Shown here: positions 10,699-22,366 of the stretch, piece after piece
Layout of the letters: the number at the start of each line of letters is the position of its first letter
Position numbering within the stretch: position 1 is the stretch's first letter
DNA from: Aurifilum marmelostoma
Lineage: Eukaryota > Ascomycota > Sordariomycetes > Diaporthales > Cryphonectriaceae
Direction of reading: 5' to 3'
NCBI GenBank assembly: GCA_027559495.1
Contig: JAMXSV010000023.1
Span: 310,001-374,000 of the forward strand
DNA: 64,000 bases
Translations under genes and position numbers: made by a program
Notes under the pieces: model-generated
What the model was told of the DNA's origin: nothing
The model's database searches: none
What the model saw: the letters and a program-made list of their open reading frames with translations, nothing else

Positions 10699-12858
10699 GG
10701 GGGGAAAATCAAGAGTGAAGACTACCAGCAGTGGCTGCAAAGCAACTGCGATTTCTTCGGCAAAGAGTTTCTCTGCCAGCAGCAATAGGTACATCGCCAA
10801 GCACACCCGATAGTCGACAGCCGCAGCAGGATCATCAGCATCTTTCCAATGCGGACAGAAAACCGACAAGGGCTCCGCCGTCCAACACAAATTACCTGCG
10901 AAGAAGTAAGACAACGATACAGAAAAGGAAAATGTCAAGTCGCAATGAAAGTTAGACGAAGGCATGCTCGCTCAGTAGGGGTGGAGCCAGGGTCGCTGGC
11001 GTGCGAGAGGGAAAAAAGACAGCGAAAATTGTTTCTGTTTTGTGTTTGTTTTTTTTTTTTTGCATGCATAGCAATACTTCTCTCTCTTTGTTCAGGACAA
11101 AATCGCACATAGAACGGCGGCAGAAACGGCGTTTCTCGGTTGCAGATTATACGCAGGAACAGCAGCAGCAGTATAGACGGGATATGTATCATGCTGTAGG
11201 AGTTGTGGACAAGAAATCAAAACGGGCGGGATGGATGATGGCCTGTGGCTCGTACGTTTACTTGACCACTTATGTCAGTTCGGCTCCGAAAATGGGCTGG
11301 TGGTGTGCCCACGAGTAGTAGTGGAAGTAAGGCCCCCTCGTCGGGCCGGCATCACTCGACCACAGAACGACAAGGACGACGACGACTACCACACCGTATG
11401 GGCTCACGCATGACACGCTATGGACGGGTTGAGACTACCGAAAATAAAACATACCTAACATAACAGTATTTGTCCTCCTCACCACGCTCCTCTGGTCCTA
11501 GTGAAGCTCGCGTTGTTCAATATTCTCGCTGCCGCTATAGACACTGTGCCTTGCCCTTGGACGGTTTGGCTTGAGGACGGACGGATCAGACGCATCAACA
11601 GATCGGCCCTCAGGTGGTGGATCATTTCCCTCGCTCATTCATTCGTTGTTGACCTCCCACCTTGAAAGACGTCTCTTAGGGTGACGAGTGGGTACCTCAA
11701 CCAAGTAGTCCTCGCCTGTGTCTGCTATTACTTATAGGAGGGTGGGTAACTCGTGGCATTACGTAAAAATTAGGAAACCCCATATTCTCATCGAGGAAAA
11801 AGAGAAGAGGCGCACGCACATAGGATAAGAAGGAGCATGTCAAGGCGGGTGGGTAGGTGGGTAGGCACACATGATCACGAAGCTTGCCAGGCAGAAAGAA
11901 GAGAGGGTTCATGTCTTTTTGTGTGTGAGAAATCTCGATCAATTTTCCAATCTAATAAACGACTCCAGTCTTCGTCTAAGGTCGTGATCCCATGATATGG
12001 GGGGATTAGGCAGATAGATAACAAGCATCCTCCGTATCAAGACCTGAAATGTCTTTGTAGCGTGAACTATTAGATGGAAAAACAAGAATATTGACGTCTC
12101 AAAACGTATCACAAAACGCTCCGGGGAATTCCTGTACCTGAATGCAAGAATCTCATCTCAAGCCGCTCTCTTCTCCTGGTATCTCTCTAAGGACCCAACA
12201 AACACGACTCCGTCTTTCCCACATGCTTGTCTTTCTCACTCTTCTCTTCTTTGCCCTACCGAAGACAACAAAAAAAAAAACAATATGAAACCTGAACTCC
12301 GACGCTGGAAGAAACGAGAAAAGACTTTCGGGAAAAACAAAGTCTCGAAGAAAGAACACCTGTGATGCGAAAGTAGATAGGCAGAATCGTCATGGCGTAG
12401 CTTGTAAAGTGACAAGGGAGATTGTGGATCCAACCTCTTGTGGGTAGTAGAAAATGATGACGTTGGTGTACAGGAGGTACGCCGTCTTCCGAGTCCGGTC
12501 GGAAATTTGTGACGTGCGCAAAGGAGAACATCGTCTCAGTGTAATGCGGATGTGTATGTGTAAGTGTGAGTGTATGTTTGTGTCCACGTTTGCGGGAGAG
12601 AGCAGTAGCAAAGTCAGGAGAGAGGGGGACACGTTGTGTTTGTTCTCTCCTGATGGGCACCAAACGCCGGGTCTCTCCTCGTCGCAGGGCCCTTTGAGCC
12701 ACTTTTGTTTATTGGTTGCAAGCCTCATGCGGCGTGTTTGGGTCGAACAGCATGTTGGAGGGGTGTATGCCGTGCCTAGTCGTAGCAGGGAGGGTAGGTT
12801 GGTCAGGCAGTAGAAGTGGCCACACAAGACTGATATGTGAGAGATGGAACAAGCACAT
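10699..12858. other. Convergent intergenic spacer
   Basis: This is the 3' flank of both the elongase and the FYVE gene. No gene is recognised. Small frames on both strands overlap one another and have no family resemblance. Confidence 0.55.
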
Positions 12859-13927
12859 CTAGAAGGTGCTCCAATTCCAGTCGCTCGGCACGCTCAGCGC
12901 CACCTCGGGTTGGGTCTTGCCAGGCGTGGTTGGGCTAGCACCGGCGATGGGGCTGGCGGCGATGGGGCTGGCCGGCACCGTCCTGCTTCCAGTGTGAGGT
13001 TGGTGTGTGTATTGCTGTGATGCCTGGGTGGTGCCCAGGCTCGACGACTGGCTGCCGCTCCGGCTGCGCCAGGCCTTGAAGTCGCTGTAGCAGTGCTGGC
13101 AGCAGCGGCTCATCTGGCCGCGCGGGTTGTAGTTGGCACTCTCGTCGAGAGGTACCTCGCGGCTCGAGTGCACATCGCAGAAGATGTTGCCGCAACGCCG
13201 GCAGTGGTGCCGTCGCACAAAGTAGTTGAAGTATTTCTTGCAGGTCGGATCGTCACACACCTCGCACTCCTGATCGGCCTGTAGAGAAAAGGAGATATCG
13301 TTAGCTTATGGTTGGTCTTTCTATCCCTCCGACTGGGTCATTGCAACTGGCGGGGTGACGCCACTTGGGGAAAGGAAAATATCCTGAGACATTGTTGTGT
13401 GATGTCGGGGCCGGTAAACCCCTTTGCCTGCGTCGGCTGCGTTTGTGTTTGTGCTCGCTTGTGTGCGCGCGCCACCAGTGTCGCAAACCATCAAATCGCA
13501 TCACATCGCATTGCTGCACGTACCTTCCAGTGTCGCCGCGTGGGCTGCCCGTTGACCTTTGGGTAGTTGGAGAGGTCCCAGTCCCATTCCACGACCTTGG
13601 CGCTATCTCTCCTCGAAAGTCTGCTCAGGCTCAGGATCCCCGAAAGGCTGGTGAAGCTGCCGCTGGAGCGCACAACCCGATCGTCATCGTCGGCCTCGTC
13701 GAGGCCCGGGGAGGTCTTGGCCGGGGTCGCGCTCGACGGGTACTCGTTGGGCCGCAGCACGGCGGGCACGTAGAGCGGTCGGACCTGGCGGCCATGATAG
13801 TTCTTTGGCGAGACAGGGGAAGTATTGCTCCCGGACGTGCTGAGAGGCGAGATGTCCGAGGAGTTGCTGTTGAAGGGGGGTGACTGTCGCTGCTGCGTTA
13901 TCTGTGGTTGCTGTTGGAACTGTTGGA

Positions 13928-13968
<41 letters not shown>

Positions 13969-14123
13969 TGCCGTTGCTGCTGCACCTGTCCCTGCTGCGA
14001 CTGTTGGGGCATGTGATAGGAGTAGGATCTCTGGTGGCCCGTGGGCTGGTGTTGATGTGGATGATGAAACCAGGACGATTGCTGGTCCGGCAGCCTGGGC
14101 ATGACAAGATCCGCCATTGCCAT
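12859..14123 (-). CDS. FYVE-type zinc finger protein
   Basis: This is a probable PI3P-binding protein of endosomal or vacuolar membranes. Exons are 14123-13524 and 13278-12859, separated by a 245-bp GTACGT...CAG intron in phase 0; the product is 339 residues. The N-terminal 200 residues are disordered, with a pure 14-Gln run (residues 52-65), a Ser/Pro-rich stretch and a conserved-looking VEWDWDLSNYPKVNG segment. Splicing creates the FYVE WxxD motif: Trp199-Lys200 from exon 1 and Ala201-Asp202 from exon 2. It is followed by paired cysteines and RRHHCRRCG (222-230). The usual RVC element reads RCC. The C-terminus is Ser/Pro-rich and ends in WNWSTF. It resembles short fungal FYVE proteins such as fission yeast SPBC9B6.03, as I recall that family. 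The start is the first of two nearby ATGs in good context. Confidence 0.85.
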
Positions 14124-15567
14124 ATTCGTGCGCTTAGGCCCCAGTCGTTGATTGGAAAAGAAAGAAAAAAAAAACAGTGGTTGGAAAAGAGGACGAGGCG
14201 TGGTCTCGGGATTCGAAAAAGGTAAAGAGGCGTGGGAGGAAGAGAAACAGTTGGACGTGGGCAGTGGGGGGTACCCAACTTCTCTTCTCAGCGGCAAGGT
14301 GTGTAAGTCGCACGCGACCGTCCAGTAAGGTGTCTGTCTGGTCTGGGACACGGAGGTGATGGATGATAAGGGTAAGAATAAATGTGATTAGGTCGATAGT
14401 CGACTTATATTCGTATCTGTCGAATCTCGTTGGTCCTTGCTTGTCTTTTTGTCTCTTTCTAACGTAGCACGTTGTGTCGGACGTGGCAAGAATAATCTTT
14501 TTGATCGTGCACACTTGATGAGAGGGAGGGATGGAGGGTGGGAATAAATGGGATATCGGCTCGGATTCCAATCTGGGGACGGGCTGGCTTATGGGGGTGG
14601 GATCGGTTGCAGAGAGAGAAGAAGAGGGAGAGCGAAAGAGAGGGCCGGGTAGTGGCGGGTCTGACCGAAGACGGACTACTATGGACACCTGGGTACGTAC
14701 TCTGTCATAGTATTATCCTGCACTCTCCACACAGACTACCGTGCCGGCGCTCTTGCCTCCTCTCTGTATCGCGTACCATGTATGTGCTCTGGTCGCTCTT
14801 GCCCTTGCCGCTCTGACGAAAGAACTGACAGCGATCTAGAGGGATCTAGGTTCACGCTAGATCGTTCAAGAATGGAGAGCTCGACAAGCTCTAGCTCACT
14901 GGTCCGTCGTCAACCTAGGGCACTTAGCCGGCCGAAGTTTTTGTTGAAAACGTTTCTCGCCCCGGGGAGACGTTCAGGAGCAGACCCCCGGCATCACCAC
15001 CGGTCGTATTGAGTCAGTCTGCCGGACGTACAGTAGTGGTAGCAAGTCGATCAACATTTTCGAGTAGATCGTCCTGGTGGTTGGCAAAAATGTTTGTGTC
15101 TTGGTCTGCTCTTTCGTTCTCGGCGATGCAAGCTCACTTGGCAGTCCGTTCTGCTGGTACCGGTGGATAAGTCCGTTCCCCTCGTGTCCCATCCTGGACC
15201 GAATGTGAAATTCTGTCATATATCATTTTTACGGTGGACGGCGTCAACTTCGGCCACGCGACTATATTCCTCTCTGCCAGGCCAAGTAGTCGAGGTCGCA
15301 TTCAAAGAGAGCGTGTGTGGAGCCCATGTTTCTAGCCGCTGTGGCTGGCCTCTCTTCCTTTTCTGTCTGTGATAGTCCAAGACCCCGAAGGCGGTGTGAA
15401 GGGGAAAAAGAAGGGGAAAAAAACGGATCTGATCTCGACATCAAACTGGAGACACCCGAGCCTTAGGAGCAGCTGCTCCTGGATCTGCCATAGCGCATCT
15501 CCCTCCTCACGAAGGCACCAATCTCCTCATACAGCCAGTCCCGTCTGAGGCGCCTGCAGGCACTTGA

Positions 15568-15882
15568 CTAGTTGCCGAAAATAGTCCGCAGCAGACTACC
15601 GCCGTAGGTAGTGGTAGTATGCCTCTCAAACAGAAACTCGACATCGCTAGGGGATCCATGCACGTCAGCAGATACCGCCGGCTCATGGTCGGGCATGCCG
15701 CCAGATCGCACGCTGTCCCATGCTTTTCTCCGCCGTGCTGAACGGGCATCAACCCAGCTGCCGACGACGTTTTCAAATGCTTTCTCCGGGGCAGCCTCGC
15801 AGGAAAAGGGCGACACAGTTTTCCAGAAAACGAACCGCCGAGGATCATCCCATAACCTGGTGTTCGTCGAGAGCGCGGCCAT
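15568..15882 (-). CDS. Possible small protein or exon, 104 residues
   Basis: An ATG-to-TAG frame with balanced, protein-like composition (for example RFVFWKTVSPFSCEAAPEKA and ENVVGSWVDARSARRRKAWD) in an otherwise empty spacer. Its GC3 is lower than that of the clear genes here, and I recognise no family. It could be a small lineage-specific gene, the last exon of a larger gene, or chance. No convincing upstream exon was found. Confidence 0.25.
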   Translation of the reverse strand: MAALSTNTRLWDDPRRFVFWKTVSPFSCEAAPEKAFENVVGSWVDARSARRRKAWDSVRSGGMPDHEPAVSADVHGSPSDVEFLFERHTTTTYGGSLLRTIFGN

Positions 15883-18800
15883 CCCTTCAACAGCCTGTGT
15901 CCTGTCCTATCAGAGCTCCGCTGATGTCACCTTTTTAATCTTGGCGGTCGGCTTCGACGAACTCTCAGGGTCTCACGCTTTATCACCCTTGAATCATGCG
16001 AGACGATCAGGACGACCCGTCGGAAGACGCGGAAATGGCACTCGCGGGAAATTTGACTTCTATGTACCAGCAGAAATCCATTGACCAATGCCAGAGCCAG
16101 CCTGGCTGTATGCAAACACCACTTCTGCCACCGCCCTGAAGCGCCCTCTTTTGGCAGCTGGACTCGATGCGGACTCCCGCGTCGATTGGGAATAGGAAGA
16201 AGAGGCTAAGCTGGCCACCTCGCAGGTAGCTACCTAATCCTGCTGATCACACTGATAGCTCTCTGGTGGCTCGCGGTCGATCATATTCCTGGAGCTCCAT
16301 GGTGTATGTCATGGCAAGGAATCAAGGGAGCGGGAGGGGCAGAAGACGAAAGGAGCATCGCCAGTGGTAAAGTGATGGGCATGATGTGCGCCAAGACAGG
16401 CCACACTGGCCTTGTCGGTTGGCAATTTAGCTTTGTCGCGTGCAACACGTTGGGGCGAGAGGACCACCGACTATCCGACCCGCTGCGATGGGTTCAGGCC
16501 CAGCCTTGGTGCGCATATTGGTGCCTCTGGCTGAACCTGCCCGTCGGGGTCAACTTCACACCAGATCTTTGAATACTACTGCTACTCTTGATCTTCCTTC
16601 CCTACACGCCCAAAGCAATCAAGGAGGAGAGGAAGGGTGGAGGGAGGGGACAAGACCAGATCTGGGAGCTCGACCAGGACCCCAAAGGAAGAGGGGCTCT
16701 CCACCAGACGACGGCTTAATTTCTCCATGTCGGTGGAATGCCGAATGCTGGGGCGATCGTGGGCTCGCTCGCGTGGTCGTCAACAGCGCTGGCGTCGCAT
16801 CCTAATAGTGGCAGTGGTGCGGGTTGCCACTCCAGGGTCCGGCCGAGGGTGCGGCGTCTTTCAAAGATATTCTGTTACGTTACGGACCCGCTCTGTCGGA
16901 GCCTGCAGAAGATGAGACGCCGCCCTGCGAATGTTCTCGACTCCCGTCGCCCGCAACCACATTTGTTCCATATTGCCGCCGCTTGCGCAGAGAAAAGAGA
17001 GAGAAAAAAAAGGGCGACTGGGGATGGCCGAAAAGAGAAGCCAGAGGAGAGGGAGGGGTGACGGAGGGGTGACGGAGGGGGAGGCGGGGGAGGGAGGGTA
17101 TGACGATCATGTTCGTCGTCTTTGCGTTGCGTGCATTGCATTGCACATCATGCTGCGAGCTTGATTGTGTTCTGCGTCGGGACCTGGTGCCGCAGCAAGA
17201 GCTGAGATCCAGTCGTCTGGGCTGCACCCGACTCGGACGAGACCCTTTAGTACAGACCCCCCCCTCCCCTGAGGTCTCGAGATAGGCCTAGCGGGGGGCC
17301 CTGGGGCAGTCTGCATCGACTTATCTCTCGACATTCGATTCCGCCTGCTGTGATTGGCTGCAGGCAGATCAGATCCTCCCTAAGCGGACAAGTCATGTTG
17401 GTTGTTGCCGGGGACCCCATGTAGTGAGATCGATCCCATCTGGAACTCGCACATGCCAATTTCTCAATTGACTTTCTTGTACGTACTATGCACGCTATGA
17501 TATTATGCCACAGATTCCAGGCTGTTTGTCTTTTTTGCAGACCGTCGCAGACACCAGGCTGCGCAATACTGCCTCACGCGCTCTCTGCTTCACGACCATG
17601 ACAAGACCGGTCTCCCTTCCGGACACCCCAATGATCAACCAGGCACCTGCCTATGAGGCATCTTTATCACACATGCACACCGCTTGATGCCCAAGAGATT
17701 GATCTTCAGGTCGCCACCGAAAAGGAAGAAGTTCCTGACTCGTTTGGTCGGAGAGGGGCAGCGAGAGAAGAGCAGACGTTTCCAAAAAACCTCACCTACT
17801 ATACTATACGCAGTATCATGCAGCATAGTACGTACATTAGTTAGTATGCAGCCAGTATAATTTTTACTCTCCTCTTTCTTTGTTTTCTTTTCCTGGCTCC
17901 TCTCAGGGTCTCGCACGCCCTCGATGGAACATCCCTGTCTGCTCAGCCATTCTTATCGCTGCGACGTGACTGGCTGGCTTCGGGCATGTCCGAGCTTTGC
18001 CATCTCCCGCCAAGGGCAAGGGCGAACCGACCAACAAGGGCAATCCGGAACGTCATCCCCAATTTACTCTCTCTCTCTCTCACTCACACTCTCTAGTCCT
18101 TCTCTCACTTCTCCCTCAGCCTCCTGAGGGCCGGCGCCGACTGCCGAGGCGTGGCCGTTTGGCAAAAATGCGCACGCGTATGCTTGCCTTTTCAGGGATA
18201 GCACGGAGGCCTGCCGAGCCCGGTTATTATTGTTACTATTATTCCTGCATCCTAAGCCTTTTTAATTCTCTTGTGTTTCCTTCGAGCCCAGAGGATGGGA
18301 CCCGGAGCCGCAGTTACGACCCCGTTCGACTAGTTTGAGGTTCAGGTATACGATGGAACGTTTGCTTTGTTTGTTGATCTCCATCTCGTGTTGCTCGGAT
18401 CCGAGGGCGGCTGATTGTTCTCCCCCCTTCCCTTCCCTACGTATCCAAGAGTTCGTCCGTCGAGGGCTGTGCGCGAATTTCCTCAGCCAGAGAAAAGGAA
18501 TGCCACTAAACGACAGGCGACGTTGCAGGACCCTCTCCGCTTCACCAGCAGCAAGCCTCAGCTTGGCAAGGACCCCCGCTGCGGTATTTGATGAACGAGA
18601 AGGTCTCGTGAGGCTACAACACCCTGTCGTGTCATGCTGCTGGGGTAAAAACTTGTCCTCCCTTGCCCCTCCTCCTCACTGCTTCTTGCCCCTCTCTGCA
18701 GCTGACAACCACAAATATCCCAACAACCACTGGCGGCAATGGGGCTTGCTTGCGCGCGCCAGCGTGGACATTGCGGAACCGTCCCGAGGCTTGTCGCTGC

Positions 18801-19101
18801 GGTAATTCAATTCAGGGTCCTCCTGTCGGCCCGGGAGCAGTGGAGATGGTATTCTTTTCGAGCATGGCTTACGGGCCACGGAGAAATCCACACATACCAC
18901 TCTCCCCATCTCTTTTTCCCTTCATTTATTTTTCTTATTCACTCTCTGTCCTTCTTTTCCTCTTCGGGGAGGAGGGAGGATCTGCGGAAATTTGCGAGAT
19001 CTGATTGGCTCACAGTCTACAGATAGATTCTCCGTCCAGCTGAGCCCAGAGAGGGAAGCCCGTTGACAGGGTCGACCTTTTTTTATTTTTATTTTCTTTG
19101 A

Positions 19102-19117
19102 GGGGGGGGGGGGGGGG
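19102..19117 (+). repeat. Homopolymer of 16 G
   Basis: A pure guanine run following an A/T-rich stretch in the spacer. It is a likely source of sequencing or assembly error. Confidence 0.85.
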
Positions 19118-19872
19118 ATTAGAGCGACCTACTTTGTTTCACGACATGAAAAGAACAAACGAATCGAGGTCGATCATATGCTAGTGCACTACTCCTCGCC
19201 GCAGACATGATGCTGAAAAACAGAAAAGCGTCTGCAAGGATGGCGCGGGGGCTCATCATCCTTCCAGCTGGCCTGCCGTGCGACAGCCGACCGACGACCA
19301 TGGATTTGTGGACTCACAATGAGATGTCTCGGGTTGGTTGCTTGCTTGCTTGCTTGTATTACCCTTCACCGAAAAAGAGGGGACCAAAATCAAGAGTCAT
19401 CCCGTCCTACCGCGGTGGCGCGGCTTTGTGGCCGTCCGTCAGCCTGTTGCACAACGCCAGCAATAGTCGTAGCAAGTCTTCATTGTTCTGTATGCACTCT
19501 GGTGGGCGAGCGGACGTGAAATTGAGAGAGAAAAAAGAGGGAGAAAAAAGAAGGAAAGAAAAGGAAGTTGCGCGGTTGGCCTTAGGGGCATCTGTACATC
19601 AACAGACGTGGTCTTGAGTGACGTGGACGCCTTGTCATATCTCCTGGCTTATTTTATCCGTTACATGTATGACTTGGTCTACCACAGGAGAGAACATGGT
19701 CCCTTCAGCCGATACTGACGGAAGTATACGTATGTACCCTCGAAAGAGCCACAAGGCTACCACTACACAGGGGCATCTTGAAAAGTAGCAGACCCAGATA
19801 TGCTGTACCACATGTACGTAGGCGAGAAGAGCGGACTGCTCCTATGCCCACGCCACTAGATCTCCAAACATG

Positions 19873-22366
19873 CTACTCCTCCGTCCTCATGCCCTCCACC
19901 CAGCGCCCGCTCTTACCTCCCTCCTTCAGCACGACCCGCAGACCGTCAATGCGCATCCCCTTGTCCACGGCCTTGCACATGTCATACACCGTCAGCGCAG
20001 CCGCAGACGCCGCCGTGAGCGCCTCCATCTCGACCCCGGTCTTGCCATCGCACGTGACCGTGGCAGAGACGTCGACACTGTCCTCGGCCGGCTCCAGCTC
20101 CACGCGCACGTGCGACAGCATGATGGGATGGCATAGCGGCACGATGTCCGGCGTCCTCTTGGCCGCCATGATGCCCGCCACCCGCGCCACGCCGAGAACG
20201 TCGCCCTTGGCGTGGCCGTCCTCTCGTATGAGCCGGAGGCTGGTCGGGTTGGAGAAGCGGACGCTGCAGACCGCACGTGCCGTGCGTGTCGTGGGCTGCT
20301 TGTGCGCGATCGAGACCATGTGCGCCTCGCCCTTGGGGCCGACGTGGGTGAGCCTGGACATGGGGTCTGGGTCGAAGGCTGGTGTCGAGATTTTGCTGCT
20401 GCCGGGTTGCTGCCCCGACGAGGACGATGCCTTGGGTGTGGGCTCCTCGTCTCGCTTGGCTCTGGACAGCATGCGAGCGCTCGTAGACAGGAGACGACGG
20501 GCTTGAAGGGCAGATGGGTTTATTGATGGTAGTAGGTGGAGAGGGATGGTGGTCGTCGTCATGGGTAGTGAGGCACGGGGTGATATCGATGAACAGATCG
20601 GCCTGTGAAGAGGAGAATATTGCTGTGCCGGCCACGCAGCAGGCGGCGATGGCGGCGGTGTCAATGTCTGGTCTACATACCCAACAGCTTAGCCAAAGAT
20701 AATCAGTATAGTGCAGATTCCCCTTCCCGAAATGAAACCGACGATATGTTCATGGCAAAAATCCCTGCTCCTTTCCCTTTTCTCAAGTGAACCGATCCAG
20801 CCCCGAAATGCCAATGCTCGAAACCAAACCTGATGATGCTCAACTCTAATGGAAAACGTGGGTAACGTGTCTCAACGCCATCTGCTACCTCGATCGATAA
20901 AGAACAAGGTCTGATCACCCACCTATCAATATCATGGGTCTGTTCTTCATGTGCTTCAGCTCGCCCATGCCGGCGTGCCTGGCTTTCTTACGCTTCACCG
21001 CTGCGCCAATGACGCCGAGCAGGTGCTCCGAATTGGGCGCAACCATCACCTGCCGCCTCTCTTCCTCATCGCCTCGTGCGGGCACGGCAGGCAACTGCTG
21101 GTCCATGGCAAGCTTCTTCAGCCTGAGGAAAGCCCCTTCATCGATGGGCTCTCCACCGTTTACCTCCCTGATTATGTCTCTTAGTGACACCTCAGAATTC
21201 CCAAAAAGGCACACCTTCAGGTTGCCATCGCTGGTGATGCGCAAGCGGTTGCATGAGCTGCAGAAGTTGTGCGTCATGCTCGTCACGAACCCAAGGCGGC
21301 CGGTGAAGCCCGGTATGTGCCACGTCTTGCTCGTGTCGTTCCGATGGTCCTCCAGCTTGCGCAGTGTCGGGTAGCGCTGGCGGATGGTGTCCAGCATCTC
21401 GCCATAGCTGAACATCTTGCCCTGGCTCCACTTGTTCCCATCAAATGGCATGTACTCGATGAAGCGGACCTCGACGTCGCTGTCACGTGTCAGGTCCACG
21501 AAGTCGAGCAGCTCCCGGTCGTTGACGCCCCGCATGACGACACAGTTGATCTTGAACTTGACGCCCGCGCCCGCCCGGTTTAGCTCGTGTATGCGTGCTA
21601 TACTCTTCTGCACGGCCTCGAAACCCCTGCGCCTGGTCATGATCTGAAACTGCCAGGGGTCGAGCGTGTCCAGGCTCAGGTTCACGCCGGTCAGCCCCGC
21701 CTCGACCATGGGCTCCAGCTTGCGGTGCAGGGCGACCCCGTTGGTGGTGATGCACATCTCGCGCAGGCCATGAGGGCGGAGGTCGCCGAGCTGCTGCATC
21801 AGCGACAATATGTCAGGACGCACGGTAGGCTCGCCCCCCGTGAGCCTGATCTTGGTGACCCCCTGGAAGACAAAGGTGGAGGCCAGGAGGAGGATCTCCG
21901 GGGTGGTGAGGAGGGCGGAAGGGGCCGAGAGGGGAACACCCTCCTCAGGCATGCAGTAGACGCAGCGCAGGTTACACTTCTCGCTCAGGGAGATGCGCAG
22001 GTAGGTATGCTGCCTGTGGAAGGTGTCTGTGAGGAATTCCGAGAAGGGTTGTGCATCCTGCAGAGCAACTCGACGCGGGCTGGGGTGGGGACCGGGCTGC
22101 GGCGGAGTGGGTGGCGAGGGTGCCCGGAGGTCCGGGGTCGACTGGTGGTGGTGACAATATCTCGTATCGGCATCCTGCAAGCATGAATGAGACGTCGCGG
22201 AAATTCCCCGGGATGGTGTGCGGCGGGTGACTGCATGATGGGCTAGGCTCCAGGAACCGGGTTGGGAACGGCCAAAAGACCGCTGGGCAGCGTGTACCCA
22301 GCGCCCAGCGGTCCGTATTGGTGTGTACATTCCTGGCAGTCGAGGAGAGCGCAGGCTGAAGCCCAT
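19873..22366 (-). CDS. cnxABC: Molybdopterin precursor Z synthesis protein, MoaA-MoaC fusion
   Basis: It converts GTP to cyclic pyranopterin monophosphate, the first step of molybdenum cofactor synthesis, which nitrate reductase needs. Exons are 22366-20923 and 20672-19873. Splicing of the 250-bp intron keeps phase and gives a 747-residue MoaA-MoaC fusion, as for Aspergillus cnxABC. MoaA motifs are the radical-SAM CNLRCVYC (Cys131, 135, 138) and the second Fe-S site CSSC...KVC (369, 372, 386). MoaC motifs are LCHPI and KTGVEMEALTAASAAALTVY. The first 60 residues are Arg/Ser-rich and look like a mitochondrial presequence. Read without splicing, the MoaA frame stops after MILIGG at 20915, giving 483 residues. 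The junction residue in the spliced form is Asp482. An in-frame ATG at 20562 precedes the MoaC domain. Confidence 0.93.
20673..20922 (-). promoter_or_regulatory. Candidate MOCS1-like splice switch in cnxABC
   Basis: This is the 250-bp intron between the MoaA and MoaC halves. The donor GTGGGT follows a lone G. Read through, it encodes Gly-Gly and then TGA, so retention yields a MoaA with the C-terminal double glycine. The acceptor is the TAG ending at 20673. Splicing gives Ile-Asp-Gln and joins the MoaC frame. It is the longest intron I rebuilt in this window, just above the 245-bp intron of the FYVE gene. The alternative use is inferred, not seen. Confidence 0.55.

Larger units (their letters stand above)
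14124..19872. other. Long intergenic spacer upstream of the FYVE gene
   Basis: This 5.7-kb stretch runs between the FYVE start and the cnxABC stop. It has no convincing gene apart from one possible small frame at 15568-15882. It contains a G/A-rich block with a 12-bp-unit repeat around 17050-17098, a TC-rich stretch at 18065-18120, a TTGC microsatellite near 19335-19353 and a run of 16 guanines (19102-19117). I see no terminal repeats or transposase remnants. Confidence 0.5.

Noticed and set aside
20915..22366. Separate moaA and moaC genes
   Set aside because: The 250-bp gap has good splice sites and exact phase, and the fused arrangement is known in fungi. I keep one gene with a possible alternative form.
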